DNA of 64,000 nt, from contig OZ038378.1 in the NCBI GenBank assembly GCA_964036045.1, forward strand, positions 143,526,910-143,590,909, in the 5' to 3' direction. The stretch is from Eutreptiella sp. 'Long Island Sound 2002' (Eukaryota > Euglenozoa > Euglenophyceae > Eutreptiales > Eutreptiaceae). This document shows positions 44,096-53,812 of the stretch, piece after piece. Numbering within the stretch: position 1 is the first letter of the stretch; each line of letters opens with the position of its first letter. Under the pieces are notes generated by a model. It worked only from the letters and a program-made list of their open reading frames with translations. It did not search any database and had not been told where the DNA came from. The position numbers and the translations under genes are program-made.

Positions 44096-45479
44096 TGGTA
44101 CACAACCTGCTTATGCAGTTTTTTACCCTTGACAGCTCAAAAATCGAAGTTTCCGAAACTTACTTTTTTGACATCGTGATCACCTAAAATGACCATCCAA
44201 GCTATGTAAAGCATGTTTTAGCCGTATTTACGTGTTTTTCACCCGATTTGGGTATTAGGTCCGGGGGGGGGGGGCTTCCAAGGGATTGGTACACAACCTG
44301 CTTATGCACTTTTTCACCCCGGGCAGCTCAAAAATGGAAGTTTTCGAAACTTGTTTTTTTGATGTCGTGACCACTTAAAATGATCATCCAAGCTATGCAA
44401 AGCATGTTTTAGGCCGTATTTGCGTGTTTTTCACCCTATTTGGGTGTTAGGTCGGGGGGGGGGGTCTCCCAAGGGACGGGTGCACAACCTGCTTATGCAG
44501 TTTTTCAACCCGGACAGCTCAAAAATGGAAGTTTCCGAAACATATTTTTTTGATATTGTGACCACCCAAAATGACCATCCAAGCTATGGAAAGCATGTTT
44601 TAGGCCGTATTTACGTGTTTTTCACCCTATTTGGGTATCAGGTCGGGGGGGGGGGGGGGGGCTCCCAAGGGACGGGTGCACAACCTGCTTATGCAGTTTT
44701 TCACCCCGGACGGCTCAAAAATGGAAGTTTTTGAAACTTGTTTTTGTGATATTGTGACCACCCAAAATGACATTTCGAACTATGCAAAGCATGTTTTAGG
44801 CCGTATTTACGTGTTTTTCACCCTATTTGGGTGTTAGGTCCGGGGGGGGGGGGGGGGGCTCCCAAGGGATTGGTACACAACCTGCTTATGCAGTTTTTCA
44901 CCCCGGACAGCTCAAAAATGGAAGTTTTCGAAACATATTTTTTTGATATTGTGACCACCCAAAATGACCATCCAAGCTATGGAAAGCATGTTTTAGGCCG
45001 TATTTACGTGTTTTTCACCCTATTTGGGTATCAGGTCGGGGGGGGGGGGGGGGGGGCTCCCAAGGGACGGGTGCACAACCTGCTTATGCAGTTTTTCACC
45101 CCGGACGGCTCAAAAATGGAAGTTTTTGAAACTTGTTTTTGTGATATTGTGACCACCTAAAATGACCATCCAAGGTATGTAAAGCATGTTTTAGGCCGTA
45201 TTTACGTGTTTTTCACCCGATTTGGGTATTAGGTCCAAGGGGGGGGGGGGGTCTCCCAAAGGATTGGTACACAACCTGCTGATGCAGTTTGTCACCCTGG
45301 GCACCTCAAAAATCGAAGTTTTCGAAACTTGTTTTTTTGATACCGTGATCACCTAAAATGATCATCCAAGGTATGTAAAGCATGTTTTAGCCGGTATTTA
45401 TGTAGTTTCCACCCTATTTTGGGTGTGTGTTGCTCGCGGTAGATTCTCTGCGAGGTGGACTTGCCGAAGGCAATAGAAT
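44096..45479 (+). repeat. Alpha satellite block 4 and junction
   Basis: About seven monomers with G tracts of 9 to about 20, then the junction block GATTCTCTGCGAGGTGGACT at about 45440. Confidence 0.9.
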
Positions 45480-46110
45480 CACCTCGCAGAGGTTGTTAGA
45501 TCAAAGCCAGGCAGGCGTATATATGGGGAAAACGCCACATACCCCCCATTTTGGGCCTATTCGCGTACCCTACCCCAAGGGGTTGAATTGTTAGTTTAAC
45601 CCCTTGTAAAATCATTATTTTGTCCAATGATCGCATCCCCCAATGAGTTTTTGGTCCGGACCCCCCCAGACCCCCCCCACTTGAAACCCACTTTTTGGGG
45701 GGGGGGTGGGGGGGGGGTGGGGGTGGGGGGGGGGTCAAAAATGTTGAAAAAATGACCCCCCCTTTTTTTGGGTCGAAAATCATGAATCTTTTGGTTTTTT
45801 TCGATTTTGAGCCGAAAAAGTGTTTCCGGGTCCCGACTCCATATGGTTTGTATGGGGCGGAGTGGGACGAGCGCTTATGCAGTTTGTGCACTTTTCAGCC
45901 ATTTATGCTATGTTGGCGGTTTTGGCGACCTCGGTGAACCCGTGGTACCCACCCTGAGGGTGCTATTGGGGATGTTGTGACAGTATATGCCTACTAGGAT
46001 ACGAAAGGACGTTTTTTGCAGTGTCTAGCCTTGCTTATGGCCGTTCACAACCCGTGCCAAAGACGCGAAATGACTGTTTCCACCAATAATGGCCTAGTGA
46101 ATGGGGAGGT
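45480..46110 (+). repeat. Beta satellite module 5
   Basis: Same structure. The stretch after the second C tract is shortened and the G/T tract lengthened. Confidence 0.9.
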
Positions 46111-46682
46111 ACACAACCTGCTTATGCAGTTTTTCACCCTGGACAGCTCAAAAATCGAAGTTTTCGAAACTTGTTTTTTTGATATTGTGACCACCCAAAA
46201 TGACATTTCAAACTATGCAAAGCATGTTTTTGGGCCATATTTACGTGTTTTTCACCCTATTTGGGTGTTAGGTCCGGGGGGGGGGGTCTCCCAAGGGACG
46301 GGTGCACAACCTGCTTATGCCGTTTTTCAACCCGGACAGCTCAAAAATCGAAGTTTTCGAAACTTGTTTTTTTGATATTGTGACCACCTAAAATGACCAT
46401 CCAAGCTATGCAAAGCATATTTTAGGCCGTATTTACGTGTTTTTCACCCTATTTGGGTGTTAGGTCGGGGGGGGGGGTCTCCCAAGGGACGGGTGCACAA
46501 CCTGCTTATGCAGTTTTTCACCCCGGACAGCTCAAAAATGGAAGTTTTCGAAACAATTTTTTTGATATTGTGACCACCCAAAAAGACCATCCAAGCTATG
46601 GAAAGCATGTTTTAGGCCGTATTTACGTGTTTTTCACCCTATTTGGGTATCAGGTGGGGGGGGGGGGGGTCTCCCAAGGGAC
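46111..46682 (+). repeat. Alpha satellite block 5, left of transposon E
   Basis: Three monomers. The last breaks off after CTCCCAAGGGAC where transposon E begins, and the monomer resumes at 53815 with GTGCACAACCTG. Confidence 0.95.
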
Positions 46683-46956
46683 TGTGTACCCTTCGTGAAC
46701 CGGCCGTTTGAATCCGAGATTCACGGTACCGTGAATTTCACCCAATTTTGCTGTGTTTTGCTCGTAACTTGGTGCTATCGTGTGCTTTTGTCGTGCTACC
46801 TTCGCCCAAAGTAAGATGCAACAAATAGGTGCAATTTAGAGGTTTAAAGTCCCCGCATGGTTTAACAGATTTGGTGAGATTCACGTGAATGTGAGATTCA
46901 CGCACCTAAATTCACGCAAAAATTCACACTAGATTCACAGATTCACAGTATGTGAA

Positions 46957-47004
46957 ATTCGTACGAAATTCGTACGAATTTCGTACGAATTTCGTACGAA
47001 TTTA
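46957..47004. repeat. GAAATTCGTAC palindromic array 1
   Basis: Four to five units. The orientation switches midway (GAAATTCGTAC to GTACGAATTTC), making the array itself a palindrome. It lies 60 bp before the first start codon of transposon E. Confidence 0.9.
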
Positions 47005-47065
47005 CCCTCATTTCCACTGTTTCGCTCTCCCACAGCTCAAGCTTTCTTCGCATTCTCTTTTGACA

Positions 47066-47899
47066 ATGTCGCAGCAGACTATGTCTCAGCTCGCCAGCCT
47101 GGCCTCGCGCCCCGACCCCGCAGCCGACACCCTCGCCCACTACCAAGCCCTCCCCGTTGCCCACCATCAATTGGAGGAGGCAACGTACGAGTCGGAGGCA
47201 CTGGGGGTGGATGCCATCGTGGGCTGGGCAGCCTCCCTCGACCCCTCCCCCGATGTCATCCACATCGACATGCGCAGCCCCACCCGCAACAGCTACCTCG
47301 GGGGGAGGGGATGGGCCACAACCCTGTGGAGGGAACTGCGCCACCAACTCCCCACCCTCAAATTTCTCCATCTGACCCCTCTCCCCTCCAGTGTTGACCA
47401 GCTCCTCAACTGGATGAGGAATAACCCTGTGGGGAAGCCTAAGGACGCCCACGTCCAGGTGTACCCCACCGCTAACCTCGTCCACACACCCCCCCACTGC
47501 GATATGGTGTGCCTGCAGGATCTTGCTGCAGGTGCACCAGCAGGCCACTCTTTTTTCCCCTTTTCTTGGCATCTTGCCAACCCCCGGTGGTGGGATGATT
47601 TGGGCATCGCCCCTTTCCATCCCACCATCCCCCCCCAGGTGCACGTCCCCGACGTCACCCACCCCACCTTCTACAGCACAACTTCTTTGCAATGGTACCG
47701 TGGTGCCTCATGCGCCCCCCCCTTCATTTCGAGTGAACCCCCCCTCCGCACCGAACCCCTTCCCGACCCCCCTCATGGGGTGACGGGCAGCCCTGACCCC
47801 GCCCCCGACAGGGTTGGCCCCTCTCAGCCGCCCCTCAACTTTGTTGATGGGAACGGCTACATTGTGCTTCGGGGGCTTGTGGAGGAAACGGGATTGTGA
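47066..47899 (+). CDS. Transposon E cargo gene, N-terminal part
   Basis: A 277-codon frame from ATG 47066 (context ACAATGTC). The product has a short Ser/Gln leader, then a globular, Trp/His-rich region (for example GGRGWATTLWRELRHQLP and LDPSPDVIHIDMRSP) and a Pro-rich linker. The last residues (GNGYIVLRGLVEE) read like the entry to a 2OG dioxygenase domain, which continues in the +1-shifted frame (47814-48986). One skipped base near 47885-47899 would join them, so a frameshift, a sequencing error or programmed slippage is implied. No named family for the N-terminal region. Confidence 0.6.
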   Translation: MSQQTMSQLASLASRPDPAADTLAHYQALPVAHHQLEEATYESEALGVDAIVGWAASLDPSPDVIHIDMRSPTRNSYLGGRGWATTLWRELRHQLPTLKFLHLTPLPSSVDQLLNWMRNNPVGKPKDAHVQVYPTANLVHTPPHCDMVCLQDLAAGAPAGHSFFPFSWHLANPRWWDDLGIAPFHPTIPPQVHVPDVTHPTFYSTTSLQWYRGASCAPPFISSEPPLRTEPLPDPPHGVTGSPDPAPDRVGPSQPPLNFVDGNGYIVLRGLVEETGL

Positions 47900-48986
47900 G
47901 GTGGGGTGGAACAAGGTGATGAAGGCGTGGGGCAGCGGCGACGAAAAAGTCGTCGCAAAAAATTTTGAGCTCCTTTTCAACGCCGCGCGGAGTGAGGAGC
48001 AGGCCAAGGATCCCGAGCTCCCCCGCCGGTGGCAAAGCAAGAGCGCCTTGGGGTCGGGGGTGGGGGGGCCTCTCTTCAAGAAGTTCCACCCCCACCTCAC
48101 CGAAAGTGTCCCTGGGGTTGAGGACCTCCACCCAATGACGCCGGGCAGCGTCATTGTGGCCAGTGTGGGGAGTGGGCCGCAGCTCCCCCACACCGACGTG
48201 ACCACCCACCCCGAAGTCCTCCCCCCCAGCGACAAGGCGGTGGGGGACTGCCACCTGAGTAGCTTCCTCTGCTTGTCAGAGGACTACCAGGTGGCGGTGC
48301 AGGCGGGGACGGCCCTGGGGGAGGCGGCGGAGGCGCGCTGGGACACCGTTCAGCTGCATCGGGGGGACATGCTGCTGATGGTGGCCACCAGCCGCCATCA
48401 TGGATTGCCTGCCCACCCTGACTCCAAGGATGGGCTGCAGGGGGCTCTTTTTAACTTGTGGACCCCCGACCCCCGACACAAACACCACCAGGCCAACACC
48501 ACACACTTGGACGCCATCCCCCCCAAGGAGGCCCTGGACGTTGCTGGGGATTTGTCCAGCTGGGACCTCCCCAGCGTGGACCAGGTGTTGTGGGTGGGGA
48601 AGGGGGCGGTTGCGAGGGTGGGGTTGTGGGAGGGGGAGGCTGCCCAGGCCCTGTTCGCCGACCCCCCGCAGACGCTCCCGGCAGGCCCCCCCACCTGCCC
48701 CTTCCACCCCACCTTCATCTCCCGGTCGGCCCCGGCCGCCGACCTCGCCGTCATCGAGGTCGGCCCCCAGTGCATGCTGTTCTTCCTGGGCAGCGTGCAC
48801 CAGCTGGAGGTCGTGAAGGGGGGCGATGTCGACGCGGAGTCGGAGATCCACTTCGCCTTGTCCGGCATTGCCCCCCCGGGTCGGCCGACCACGCTGTGGC
48901 ACCTGGTGAACACGGTCCCAGCGTGGCGGTCGCCCAAGTGCGCGAGGACCGGGGCATGGAGCATCACCTGCCCATGCGACTGCAAG
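47814..48986 (+). CDS. 2-oxoglutarate/Fe(II) dioxygenase-like domain, transposon E
   Basis: This frame continues the protein begun at 47066. A double-stranded beta-helix dioxygenase pattern is visible: HTD in SGPQLPHTDVTTHPE (the iron-binding H-x-D), 66-67 residues later a distal His in ATSRHHGLPAHP, preceded by the usual strand RGDMLLMV, and nine to ten residues further a basic residue (K of SKDG) before GALFNLWTP, in the place of the 2OG-binding Arg/Lys. The family uses O2, 2OG and Fe(II) to hydroxylate proteins, nucleic acids or small molecules. TET/JBP enzymes of transposons belong to the same fold, but I cannot assign this copy to TET/JBP. Splice donor AAG/GTGTGC at 48987. The frame beyond the donor reads only the GTACGAATTTC array. 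Confidence 0.6.
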
Positions 48987-49315
48987 GTGTGCCTGCTTGT
49001 GTGTTTGCTTTGTGTATTTGCAACAATTGGACGAAATTCACGTGAAATTCGTACGAAATTCGTACGAAATTCGTACGAATTTCGTACGAATTTCGTACGA
49101 ATTTCACGTGAATAAATTTGTGTGAATTTTCTCGAGATGTGAAATTCGTACGAAATTCGTACGAATTTCGTACGAATTTCGTACGAATTTCGTACGAATT
49201 TCGTACGAATTTCTGTGAATTTCGTCCAATTTGCTCCTATTGCTCTTGCATTGCCCCGTCTCCACTCCCCCTTTCTCAATTTTTGCCTTGCACACCTCCC
49301 CACATCTGCATGCAG
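48987..49315 (+). other. Intron containing GTACGAATTTC arrays
   Basis: GT-AG intron (GTGTGCC to CATGCAG), phase 0 on both sides. Most of it (49029-49112 and 49139-49216) is GAAATTCGTAC and GTACGAATTTC units in opposing orientation. Confidence 0.7.
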
Positions 49316-50514
49316 GTCCCGTTCACCGCCTGGTCGCCGGATATTCGGCACCACACCAGGCGCCAGTACAAGCCCCGGCCCGATTGCCTGAGGAGCACGC
49401 CGAGCCCGCCGAAGGCCCCGGTGGCGCCCAGCCCGCAGGCACCGGCGGTGGACGGGCACCAAGCGAGGCCGGCAGCGTGCGCAGTGTGGGGTCGCAGCGC
49501 TCTCGGCGTTCGGGAGGCAGCGAGGCCAGCACCGCCAGGGGGCATATGGCGCGCGAGGTGGTGGTGCCCCAGCCGTCCCGCGACGCGCTGGGCGAGGCCC
49601 ACACCGACCCCCCCCTGGACCGGGTCACCCTGGCCGCCAGGCAGCCGGATCCGGCCTGGACCCAGCAGGTGCCGCCCGGGCCGGATGGGCGGCAGCGGCA
49701 CCTCAGTGCCGTGTGGGACATGGAGTTGGAGTCGCGGGGGGTGCAGGGCACCCTCCGCATCTCCTTCCCCTGCCCCATTGTGCTCCGGGGGGGGTCCAAC
49801 CTGCCTGCGGGGCAGGAGCTGGTGGGCATGTTTGCCTACCGGCTTGTGAGTGGGCACTGGCGGGTGCAGACGGGGGTGTCGGGGATCGGGGAGGGGGGGA
49901 TGGTGACGACGGCAGGGATTTGTGGGCTGAATGTGCTCACGGGTTGGGAGCAGCGGAGGCCGGAGTGGGTGGACGTGGCATGGGTTGCCATGCGCGTCCA
50001 TGTGGGGAGGCAGCGGAAGATGGGGGTGGTGGCTGACGTCATTGACGTCGAGGAGGACGAACCCCCCCCCACGCGCAAGCGGAAAGGGCGCCCCGAAGGG
50101 GACACGGGCCCCACCCCCCCCCCAAAGCCCCGCGTACGGCCACCCCGGGGGAGCGGGCAGGGCGGGCGGAGCAGGCGGAGCCGTCGGGGGGGCGGGGGCA
50201 GAGGGGGGTGGTGCAGGAGTGGGTGGACCAGCAGCGGGCGGGGGCGTGGGAGGCACGCGCCATCAGCGCGGAGGCCGCCAACCGCGACCTCGAGGCCCGT
50301 CTGCGGGACTGCGAGTCGCGGTTGGCGGACGTCACCAAGGAGCGTGACCGGCTGGCCACCAAGGTGAAGACCCTGGAGCGTGCGCCGGCAGTACCCCCCC
50401 CACCGCCTCACGTCGGCGGCCATGGACCCCTCCTTTGCGGAGGCGGTGGCGGAGCAGAGCTCCCAGGGCTCCGCTAGCCGGAGCTCTGCTCCCGGGGGGG
50501 GGGGGGGTGTGTAG
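49316..50514 (+). CDS. Transposon E cargo gene, C-terminal part with coiled coil
   Basis: Exon 2 after acceptor CATGCAG. The spliced phase gives VPFTAWSPDIRHHTRRQYK, but from about 49440 the convincing frame is +1 relative to it (GSVRSVGSQRSRRSGGS, then a folded region with WDMELESRGVQGTLRISFP and ELVGMFAYRLVSGHW). An acidic stretch and a basic TRKRKGRPEG, resembling a nuclear signal, follow. After a C tract (50113-50121) the frame moves again to a coiled coil (AEAANRDLEARLRDCESRL and ERDRLATKVKTLE). After a second C tract (about 50394-50402) the likely end is MDPSFAEAVAEQSSQGSAS and a Gly tail. Shifts at homopolymers suggest assembly errors or decay. Confidence 0.5.
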
Positions 50515-50540
50515 GTACCCTCCGGAGCACCTGTCCTTTC

Positions 50541-51014
50541 TAACCACGCCTTTCTAACCACGACGAATGTTATCCTGCCCCCCCCCCCCCCCCAAGCATG
50601 GGCAGTTTGACCGATATGTGGGGTACTCCCCCCCCACTGTGCGAAATTTTCTGCAGCACTGTTTGTACATTACCCCCTGACCTGATGTGCCCCCTGACCT
50701 GTTAACCTGTTAACCTGTTAATTTGCGATTCCTTTCTGCGGAACTGTTTGTATATTACACTGCTGGCTGAGTGACAGCCGGAATGACAGCATGAGACAAT
50801 GACAATGACAATGACAGCATGAGCACCATCCTGAGCTTGCTTTGTGAGGGTCAACGAGGGCACAAGGATGAGGCTTTGGCAGAAATTCTGTGACAGTCAT
50901 GTGAAATTCGCACGAAATTCGTACGAAATTCGTACGAAATTCGTACGAATTTCACATTTTCAGAATATTCACACATTTCTATTCATGTGAAATGCGTACG
51001 AAATTCGTACGAAA
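50541..51014 (+). repeat. 474-bp tandem duplication, copy 1
   Basis: Starts TAACCACGCCTTTCTAACCA. Contains a C tract, CTGTTAACCTGTTAACCTGT, an ACAATGACAATGACA tract and GAAATTCGTAC units at its end. Confidence 0.95.
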
Positions 51015-51488
51015 TAACCACGCCTTTCTAACCACGACGAATGTTATCCTGCCCCCCCCCCCCCCAAGCATGGGCAGTTTGACCGATATGTGGGGTACTC
51101 CCCCCCCACTGTGCGAAATTTTCTGCAGCACTGTTTGTACATTACCCCCTGACCTGATGTGCCCCCTGACCTGTTAACCTGTTAACCTGTTAATTTGCGA
51201 TTCCTTTCTGCGGAACTGTTTGTATATTACACTGCTAGCTGAGTGACAGCCGGAATGACAGCATGAGACAATGACAATGACAATGACAGCATGAGCACCA
51301 TCCTGAGCTTGCTTTGTGAGGGTCAACGAGGGCACAAGGATGAGGCTTTGGCAGAAATTCTGTGACAGTCATGTGAAATTCGCACGAAATTCGTACGAAA
51401 TTCGTACGAAATTCGTACGAATTTCACATTTTCAGAATATTCACACATTTCTATTCATGTGAAATTCGTACGAAATTCGTACGAAATT
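51015..51488 (+). repeat. 474-bp tandem duplication, copy 2
   Basis: Almost identical to 50541-51014. Differences seen are single bases (for example GCTGGCTG/GCTAGCTG) and C-tract length. Confidence 0.95.
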
Positions 51489-51541
51489 CGTACGAAATTC
51501 GTACGAAATTCGTACGAATTTCGTACGAATTTCGTGCGAAT
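51459..51541. repeat. GAAATTCGTAC palindromic array 2
   Basis: About seven units switching orientation near the middle, 120 bp upstream of the transposase start codon. Similar shorter arrays lie at 50901-50953, 50986-51013 and 51374-51426. Confidence 0.9.
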
Positions 51542-51660
51542 CTATGTGAATTTCTTTTAATTGCATGCGAATCACAGTAGAGAGAGTGGTCTGCGGCAGG
51601 GGGATGGTAGAAACTTTGCGATGACTGCCTGCCCATTCAACAGGTCCTGTATCTCACATC

Positions 51661-53424
51661 ATGCCACGGCCCAAGGAGCCATTCCATCTGGTAGCGGATC
51701 GTACACGACGGCGGCGCGTACAAGAGCTCCAGGAGGTTGTTTCCAAGGAGCTTGCAGCACCCTACACCGTCAAGTACCTGCCCGACACGGGGCAAATAGT
51801 GCTTACCCCCGAAACAAGAATTGTAGCCACCGTCCAGCCCGAGCCCACCCAGGAGGAGAGGTTGATTATGGCCGTGTGGAGGATCCGGTCATTGCACCTC
51901 TCTAGGACAGAGTCCCGGTACCTGGTGGGGAGCATGACGTACGGTGTGGTATGGGACCAGGTGTACGGCATGCTCCGGCAGCTAGCGTTGCCGGAGTCCC
52001 GGGCGTTTACTGCCTATACGGGTGACGACACGGCCATCAATGGTGCGGCCTGCTACCTACCTGACCGCATCGCCCACCTATTCAAGTGTCGACCACCACC
52101 ACCCTCGGCCATCATGCAGCCCGGGGACCGACGGCTGCATTGGTTGCCTATTGCGGTGGACGGTACATCGAGGCATGAGGCCTCGTACGTCCATTGCACG
52201 CTTGGTGGCACCGCCAGCCCCAACCAACTATCTAGTTGGTGGCTACTAGGGGGCAGTGAAAAGTGGGACACCCTCTACGCGGCCTCCCAGGAAATTGATT
52301 TTGATGATGAGTTGCGCAAGGCCGCAACCGTAAGTTTTAAGGATACGGCAGGGGACGATAGGCAGTCCCTTTTTTTTCTGTGTGCAGATGGTAAGGCACA
52401 GGTGCTCATGGCGGGCTGCCAAAACTGGAAGGCAGAATCCCCTGGTGCCACTGTGTGTTGGGTCTGCATGCGTAACCGTGCTCTGTGCCTTGCTACCTTT
52501 GGCACAGCAAGTGCGATAGACGGCAACTGGGAACCAGCCGTTGCCATAAGTGCTATATATAGGACCATTATGAGTGATAGGCGAGTGCCTGATTATGGCC
52601 TCCATGGGGTCCTTCGTGTCCTGTTGTGTGCAGTCAACGGGACACGGGACCTAGTTGTACAATTGACAGGGAAGGCACCGGCCACTGTGGCACGCACCAT
52701 GCTGCAACCGGTTTTAGATGAGGCACGGCTTGCTGCACGAACTTGCACCCGTGCCTCATTAAATAATGACAAGGCAAACAGCAAGGGGAAGGTGAGGATG
52801 GAGTGTGCTGCTGCCATCCATTTCATGCGCAATAAGGGTTGGGAGAAGATAATAGATGCTTGCCTAGAGCAGCCTAGTGTCAGGCAGCATCAAGTAGGGG
52901 GAAAAGGTTGGGAGTCGGTGTGCAAAACGTGGTGGGAGAATTTTGCAAGCATGTGTGTATACGCGTGGCGTTCCGCATGGTTCTCCGGGGCCGACTTGGG
53001 GCGGCTCCGGAACCATAGCATAGCCATGGGCGCTGCCCACAATGAGCTCCAGTGGGGCAAACTTCTGTGGACGCATCTTTGGATCGACCACATGTATTAT
53101 TTTGCAAAGAAGTGGAGAATCTTGTCAAAGTTCTCCTGCTTTGCCATGGAGGGAAGTCACCGGAGGCTGAAGCGCATGTTGCGCAACAGCGGGGGCCTAA
53201 GCCTCCTCCGGGGGAGACTAGGGGTGCAAGTGGTTGTGGACAACCACACCATTGACGATAGCCTTTGGTTGCATGGGTGGGATGCGACCAAAAGGGCTCA
53301 ACATGGGCAAGGGCCCATAAGTGTACAAACGTATGCAAGCCGTACAAGAAGACGGCTTCTAACCGACATGCAGCACCTTCAGACTCTACAGCGGCGGTTC
53401 CGGTGCCGCAAGAGACGGACATGA
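51661..53424 (+). CDS. CMC/KDZ-like DDE transposase of transposon E
   Basis: An intact 587-residue frame from ATG 51661. The pattern fits the large RNase H-fold transposases of the CMC/Kyakuja-Dileera-Zisupton type: D167 in LHWLPIAVDGTSRHEA, D243 in LFFLCADGKAQVLMAG, followed by a CWVC zinc-knuckle-like pair (about 266-269) and the family-type D-x3-H in PDYGLHGVLRVLL, then a helical insertion, and the Glu-bearing block HLWIDHMYYFAKKWRILSKF...FAMEGSHRRLK (E497). It should cut the element at its TGTACCC ends. The C-terminus is strongly basic (RRRLLTDMQ, RFRCRKRRT). The subfamily is uncertain. The 2-bp duplication is closer to CACTA-type behaviour than to the 8 bp of KDZ elements. The minus-strand fragment at 11760-12545 is a relative. 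Confidence 0.7.
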   Translation: MPRPKEPFHLVADRTRRRRVQELQEVVSKELAAPYTVKYLPDTGQIVLTPETRIVATVQPEPTQEERLIMAVWRIRSLHLSRTESRYLVGSMTYGVVWDQVYGMLRQLALPESRAFTAYTGDDTAINGAACYLPDRIAHLFKCRPPPPSAIMQPGDRRLHWLPIAVDGTSRHEASYVHCTLGGTASPNQLSSWWLLGGSEKWDTLYAASQEIDFDDELRKAATVSFKDTAGDDRQSLFFLCADGKAQVLMAGCQNWKAESPGATVCWVCMRNRALCLATFGTASAIDGNWEPAVAISAIYRTIMSDRRVPDYGLHGVLRVLLCAVNGTRDLVVQLTGKAPATVARTMLQPVLDEARLAARTCTRASLNNDKANSKGKVRMECAAAIHFMRNKGWEKIIDACLEQPSVRQHQVGGKGWESVCKTWWENFASMCVYAWRSAWFSGADLGRLRNHSIAMGAAHNELQWGKLLWTHLWIDHMYYFAKKWRILSKFSCFAMEGSHRRLKRMLRNSGGLSLLRGRLGVQVVVDNHTIDDSLWLHGWDATKRAQHGQGPISVQTYASRTRRRLLTDMQHLQTLQRRFRCRKRRT

Positions 53425-53525
53425 TATCACCTTACGAACCCAGACCATTGTTGCCTGTGACCGGGGTGCATGCTGGGGGGCTTACTAGGGGTGTGAGGAC
53501 AAATCAGGGGGTGCACACGGGTAAC

Positions 53526-53812
53526 ATTTGTGTAAATTCACGTGAATTCACGGCTGTGAATCGGCTACAGGCTTGCCGGGTTCCGGCACCTCTCATTTTG
53601 GGCACGGTGCGGTCATGATGCATGCTTTTGGGGCGGGGCTTTCATTGGATGATGCGTAACAGAGCTAGGGGAGGAATTTTGGCCCCTCAAAGCCCTTGAA
53701 GCGAACCAAGAATATGGCATTTTCCCCCAAAAACCTCAAATTTTGGGTAAATTCACGTGAAATTCACGCAATTATTCAAACGGCCACTTAACGGCCGTTC
53801 ACGAAGGGTACA
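53526..53812. repeat. Subterminal ATTCACGTGAAT region and right end of E
   Basis: Repeated ATTCACGTGAATTCACG and AATTCACG motifs, then GGCCACTTAACGGCCGTTCA with the terminal inverted repeat. The left end has the same motifs at 46715-46950. Such subterminal motifs are commonly bound by the transposase. Confidence 0.7.

Larger units (their letters stand above)
46685..53812 (+). mobile_element. Transposon E: 7.1-kb DNA element with CMC/KDZ-like transposase
   Basis: The left end TGTACCCTTCGTGAAC (46685) is inverted at the right (GTTCACGAAGGGTACA, to 53812), and a second shared block GGCCGTTTGAAT lies just inside each end, about 12 bp further in on the right. A dinucleotide TG flanks both sides (46683-46684 and 53813-53814). 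Excising the element with one TG restores a normal alpha monomer (GGGAC-TG-GTGCACAACC). Subterminal DNA is dense in ATTCACGTGAAT motifs, and the interior has arrays of the palindrome GAAATTCGTACGAATTTC. It carries a multi-exon gene with a 2OG-Fe(II) dioxygenase-like domain (47066-50514) and a 587-aa transposase (51661-53424), both on the plus strand. Confidence 0.85.
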
